A stretch of 23,392 bases of DNA from Woeseiaceae bacterium (GTDB lineage: Bacteria > Pseudomonadota > Gammaproteobacteria > Steroidobacterales > Woeseiaceae), in contig WTCH01000005.1 in the NCBI GenBank assembly GCA_013138675.1, positions 1 to 23,392 of the forward strand. The letters are read 5' to 3'. The position numbers were made by a program, and so were the translations under genes. Below the pieces are notes generated by a model that did no database searches, had not been told where the DNA came from, and worked only from the letters and a program-made list of their open reading frames with translations. This document shows, piece after piece, positions 21,110 to 23,392 of this stretch. Position 1 is the stretch's first letter. Each line of letters opens with the position of its first letter.

Positions 21110-23014
21110 ATGAAACAGACCACTCTATTTTTGGCTATCGGCGCTTGCATTTGTTTTTCTTCCAGCGCGTTCGCTCAAGATGTCCCTCGTCCAACCGATG
21201 AGCAACTCCAGAAACTCAAGAGCGTCGATTATTCACCGTATCCGCAGCAACACTTTCCAAACAAAGTCTATTTTGGCGAGACACACTTGCATACGTCGTA
21301 TTCGACTGACGCAGGCATGATTGGTAACACACTGGGACCTGAAGACGCGTTTCGCATCGCTCGTGGCGAGCCGTTCGTGTCGAGCATGGGCGTGCCTGGG
21401 CAGCTATCACGGCCGTTCGACTTCGTTGTAGTGTCCGATCACTCAGAAAACCTTGGGCTAGCACCAGCGGTCGCGGCATCTGACCCGACTCTCCTGGCTG
21501 TGCCATGGGGTAAAGAGCTACACGACAAGGTCAAGGCTGGAAAACCCATGGAAGCGTTCGACATGTTTGTCGCTCAGATTTTTAAGGGGGAAGACCCCCT
21601 CGCCGGAAGCGAATTGCCTCGTACCTACTGGAACCTGGAAACTGCGGCCGCCGAGAAATACAACGAACCCGGCTTATTCACGGCGCTCATTGGCTATGAG
21701 TGGAGTTCGGCTCCGGGTGGCGCAAATTTGCATCGAAACCTCATATTTCGCGATGGTAAAGACAAAGCAGACACAATCATTCCGTTCTCATCTTATGACT
21801 CGGTTGACCCAGAGGACCTATGGGACTTCATGGAAGCCTATGAAAAGAATACGGGCGGTAAGGTGTTGGCAATTGCGCACAACGGAAACTTGTCAGACGG
21901 CCTGATGTTCGATGACGTTACCCTGACGACGAAGGAACCGCTCGATCAGGATTACGCCGAGCGCCGTATGCGTTTGGAGCCCATATACGAAGTAACGCAG
22001 ATAAAAGGCGACGGCGAGACTCTTCCAGCGTTATCTCCGAGTGATGAATTCGCCGATTACTACACGTGGGAACCTGCATCATTCTCAGAGAAGACCACGA
22101 CGCCAGAAATGTTGCCGAACGAATATGCTCGTGAGGCGCTTAAGCGAGGTTTGGCCTTTGAAGAGGAGATCGGTGCTAATCCTTTCAAGTTCGGCATGAT
22201 CGGTTCGATAGACGCACATACATCGATTCCGAGCACGGAGGAGGACAGCTTTTTCGGCAAGATCAGTGCAGCCGAACCTTCCGGCAGTCCATTGCGTTAT
22301 GAAGAGCTCGTGAACGGCCGACTCAGCCCCGATCCTGATACCAAGACTCGCCTTTATGAGTCTATGGCCGGCGGCTTGACGGCTATTTGGGCCCGCGAAA
22401 ATACCCGCGAGGCTCTTTGGGACGCGATGGCGCGCAAGGAGGTCTTCGCAACCACTGGTACACGTTTGCGCGTGCGCGTGTTCGGAGGTTGGGATTTGGC
22501 CGCGGCCGATCTGGAGCGGTCGAATTTTGCGGAACATGGTTATGACCACGGTGTCCCGATGGGCGGAGACCTGGCGCATGCACCCGATGGCAAGGCCCCT
22601 ACAATGCTAATCCGCGTTCTACGCGATCCGGATGGTGCAAACCTCGATCGCATACAGATCATAAAAGGTTGGCTGGACAAGGATGGCAATACGCATGAGC
22701 GTATTTATGACGCCGCCTGCGCCGACGGCCGAGGTGTGAAAGACCGGCGCTGTGAGAGTCCGGTTGGCAATACGGTCAATGTCGCAGACGCAAGCTACAG
22801 CAATTCAATTGGTGATCCGTTCATGGCAGCCGCCTGGACCGACCCCGATTTTGACGCTGAGCAGCGCGCTTTTTATTACGTGCGTGTGCTCGAAATTCCG
22901 ACTCCGACATGGCTTGCGTTTGACGTCAAATATTTCGATATCGACTTACCCGATGATGCCCTGATGCAGGGACAGGAACGTGCCTACACGTCAGCGATTT
23001 GGTATACGCCATAA
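21110..23014 (+). CDS. secreted DUF3604-family protein, paralogue 2
   Basis: 634 residues, the same length as the divergent paralogue and collinear with it. A signal peptide (about 1-23, cleavage near AFA-Q) is followed by the same motif order: GETHLHT at 56-62, SDHSE at 109-113, GYEWS at 195-199, NLHRN at 206-210, HNGN at 257-260, EVTQIKGD near 294-301, GSIDAHT at 365-371 and QERAYTSAIWYTP at the end. HxH, DH and DxH motifs suggest a PHP-like metal centre, hence a hydrolase of unknown substrate. It differs from paralogue 1 in an insert near 390-415 and in carrying Cys537 and Cys548, which could form a disulphide in the periplasm; paralogue 1 has no cysteines there. A second double-hairpin terminator follows. 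Confidence 0.9.
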   Translation: MKQTTLFLAIGACICFSSSAFAQDVPRPTDEQLQKLKSVDYSPYPQQHFPNKVYFGETHLHTSYSTDAGMIGNTLGPEDAFRIARGEPFVSSMGVPGQLSRPFDFVVVSDHSENLGLAPAVAASDPTLLAVPWGKELHDKVKAGKPMEAFDMFVAQIFKGEDPLAGSELPRTYWNLETAAAEKYNEPGLFTALIGYEWSSAPGGANLHRNLIFRDGKDKADTIIPFSSYDSVDPEDLWDFMEAYEKNTGGKVLAIAHNGNLSDGLMFDDVTLTTKEPLDQDYAERRMRLEPIYEVTQIKGDGETLPALSPSDEFADYYTWEPASFSEKTTTPEMLPNEYAREALKRGLAFEEEIGANPFKFGMIGSIDAHTSIPSTEEDSFFGKISAAEPSGSPLRYEELVNGRLSPDPDTKTRLYESMAGGLTAIWARENTREALWDAMARKEVFATTGTRLRVRVFGGWDLAAADLERSNFAEHGYDHGVPMGGDLAHAPDGKAPTMLIRVLRDPDGANLDRIQIIKGWLDKDGNTHERIYDAACADGRGVKDRRCESPVGNTVNVADASYSNSIGDPFMAAAWTDPDFDAEQRAFYYVRVLEIPTPTWLAFDVKYFDIDLPDDALMQGQERAYTSAIWYTP

Positions 23015-23035
23015 GCGAACACGAAATTTACTAAG

Positions 23036-23094
23036 AAAAAGCCCTCCTAAATGGAGGGCTTTGAAAGAAAGCCCTCCTTTCGGAGGGCTTTTCT
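23036..23094. terminator. double-hairpin bidirectional terminator, copy B
   Basis: GCCCTCC-taaat-GGAGGGC (23041-23059), TTTGAAAGAAA, then GCCCTCC-tttc-GGAGGGC (23071-23088), with A-run before and TTTTCT after. From TGGAGGGC onward it matches copy A base for base through GGGCTTTTCT; only the first loop differs (TAAAT against GAAA). It lies between the converging ends of DUF3604 paralogue 2 and tRNA-Asn, ending 4 bases from the tRNA 3' end, and should terminate both. Confidence 0.87.
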
Positions 23095-23098
23095 AATT

Positions 23099-23174
23099 TG
23101 GCTCCCCGACGCGGACTCGAACCACGGACATTCTGATTAACAGTCAGACGCTCTACCAACTGAGCTATCGGGGA
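23099..23174 (-). tRNA. tRNA-Asn (GTT)
   Basis: 76 bases including an encoded CCA. The acceptor arms TCCCCGA and TCGGGGA pair fully, the D-arm reads GCTCAGTTGGTAGAGC, the anticodon loop reads CTGTTAA with anticodon GTT, and the T-loop has GGTTCGAGTCC. Layout and sequence are those of gammaproteobacterial tRNA-Asn. It has its own promoter upstream and a shared terminator downstream. Confidence 0.96.
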
Positions 23175-23216
23175 ATAGGTCGTCACCCGTGCAATTGCTT
23201 TAGGGTGCGGGCCGGG

Positions 23217-23245
23217 ATTCTGGTCTAGGCCCCCTCCCTTGTCAA
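23217..23245 (-). promoter_or_regulatory. sigma70 promoter of tRNA-Asn
   Basis: On the - strand, a perfect -35 TTGACA (23245-23240) is followed after 17 bases by CAGAAT (23222-23217) as -10. The bases just downstream are CCCGGCCCGC, a GC-rich discriminator typical of stable-RNA promoters under stringent control. The start point would fall near 23209, about 35 bases before the mature tRNA. Confidence 0.75.
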
Positions 23246-23364
23246 GCTGAAGCCACCCGTTTTACGCGATTCGTCCCGGCGACGCTCGGATGGCTGCCAT
23301 TCTTTTGGAAACTGATAAACTCACTCGGTTGCCCCCAGGAAATACACACGGAAAATGCACAGCT

Positions 23365-23392
23365 ATGGTACGTCAACCTAAAGACCTTCCCA
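23365..23392 (+). CDS. possible 5' end of a gene running off the window
   Basis: An ATG at 23365 opens a frame that stays open to the window edge (MVRQPKDLP). Only nine codons are visible, so no function can be assigned. A weak GGAAA lies 10 bases upstream. The preceding 23246-23364 is non-coding and otherwise shows nothing I can name; it may hold a promoter for this gene (GATAAA at about 23314). Confidence 0.3.

Noticed and set aside
23036..23174. tRNA-Asn as the attachment site of an integrated genomic island carrying the DUF3604 genes
   Set aside because: No duplicated piece of the tRNA 3' end is seen near 19020, and there is no integrase gene. The repeats at the ends are terminators, not tRNA fragments.
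23355..23381. ATG at 23355 as a leader peptide before the final gene
   Set aside because: It encodes only eight codons before TAA, and too little downstream sequence is available to judge attenuation.
1..23392. CRISPR arrays, insertion sequences, prophage or toxin-antitoxin genes
   Set aside because: No regularly spaced repeats, transposase or integrase motifs, or small paired toxin-antitoxin frames were seen on either strand.

Overview
The window is a stretch of bacterial chromosome that looks gammaproteobacterial. Its first half is the conserved run gyrA - serC - pheA - aroA - cmk - rpsA - ihfB - lapA - lapB, an order known from Pseudomonas and relatives. Its second half is accessory: secreted hydrolases, a lipid-synthesis operon and two secreted DUF3604 proteins. 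This mix resembles marine-sediment gammaproteobacteria such as Woeseiales, but that placement is inference from gene content only. No integrase, transposase, phage gene or CRISPR array is visible.

Region 1 (1-9443, all + strand) is the 3' two thirds of gyrA, then serC and serA (two consecutive steps of serine synthesis), pheA and aroA (aromatic amino acids), cmk, rpsA and ihfB. The genes are tightly packed. A strong rho-independent terminator lies between cmk and rpsA, and a strong hairpin lies between rpsA and ihfB. Compared with the Pseudomonas supraoperon, serA is inserted after serC and no hisC or tyrA is present. AroA carries class II EPSP synthase motifs.

Region 2 (9482-14452, + strand) is lapA-lapB (LPS assembly control), a small secreted ComEA-like helix-hairpin-helix protein, galU with a TTG start, and a secreted M20 peptidase overlapping a phosphonatase-like HAD hydrolase.

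Region 3 (17636-14449, - strand) is a five-gene operon: a small SMR/EamA-type membrane protein, a CdsA/YnbB-type cytidylyltransferase, a PlsC-type acyltransferase, a YnbA-type CDP-alcohol phosphatidyltransferase and a small multi-pass membrane protein. The last four genes overlap one another. Together they could take lysophosphatidate to phosphatidate, CDP-diacylglycerol and then a phosphatidyl-alcohol, a complete accessory phospholipid or glycolipid branch.

Region 4 (17824-23392) is asnA, a double-hairpin terminator, two divergent DUF3604 genes that each encode exactly 634 residues with signal peptides, a near-identical second double-hairpin terminator, and tRNA-Asn(GTT) on the - strand with its own promoter. 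The DUF3604 pair, bounded by duplicated 59-base repeats and sitting between asparagine synthetase and tRNA-Asn, is the most unusual part of the window. The family has no established function that I know of; its HxH, SDH and DxH motifs suggest a periplasmic metal-dependent hydrolase with a PHP-like active site. The window ends in a non-coding region with at most the first codons of another gene.
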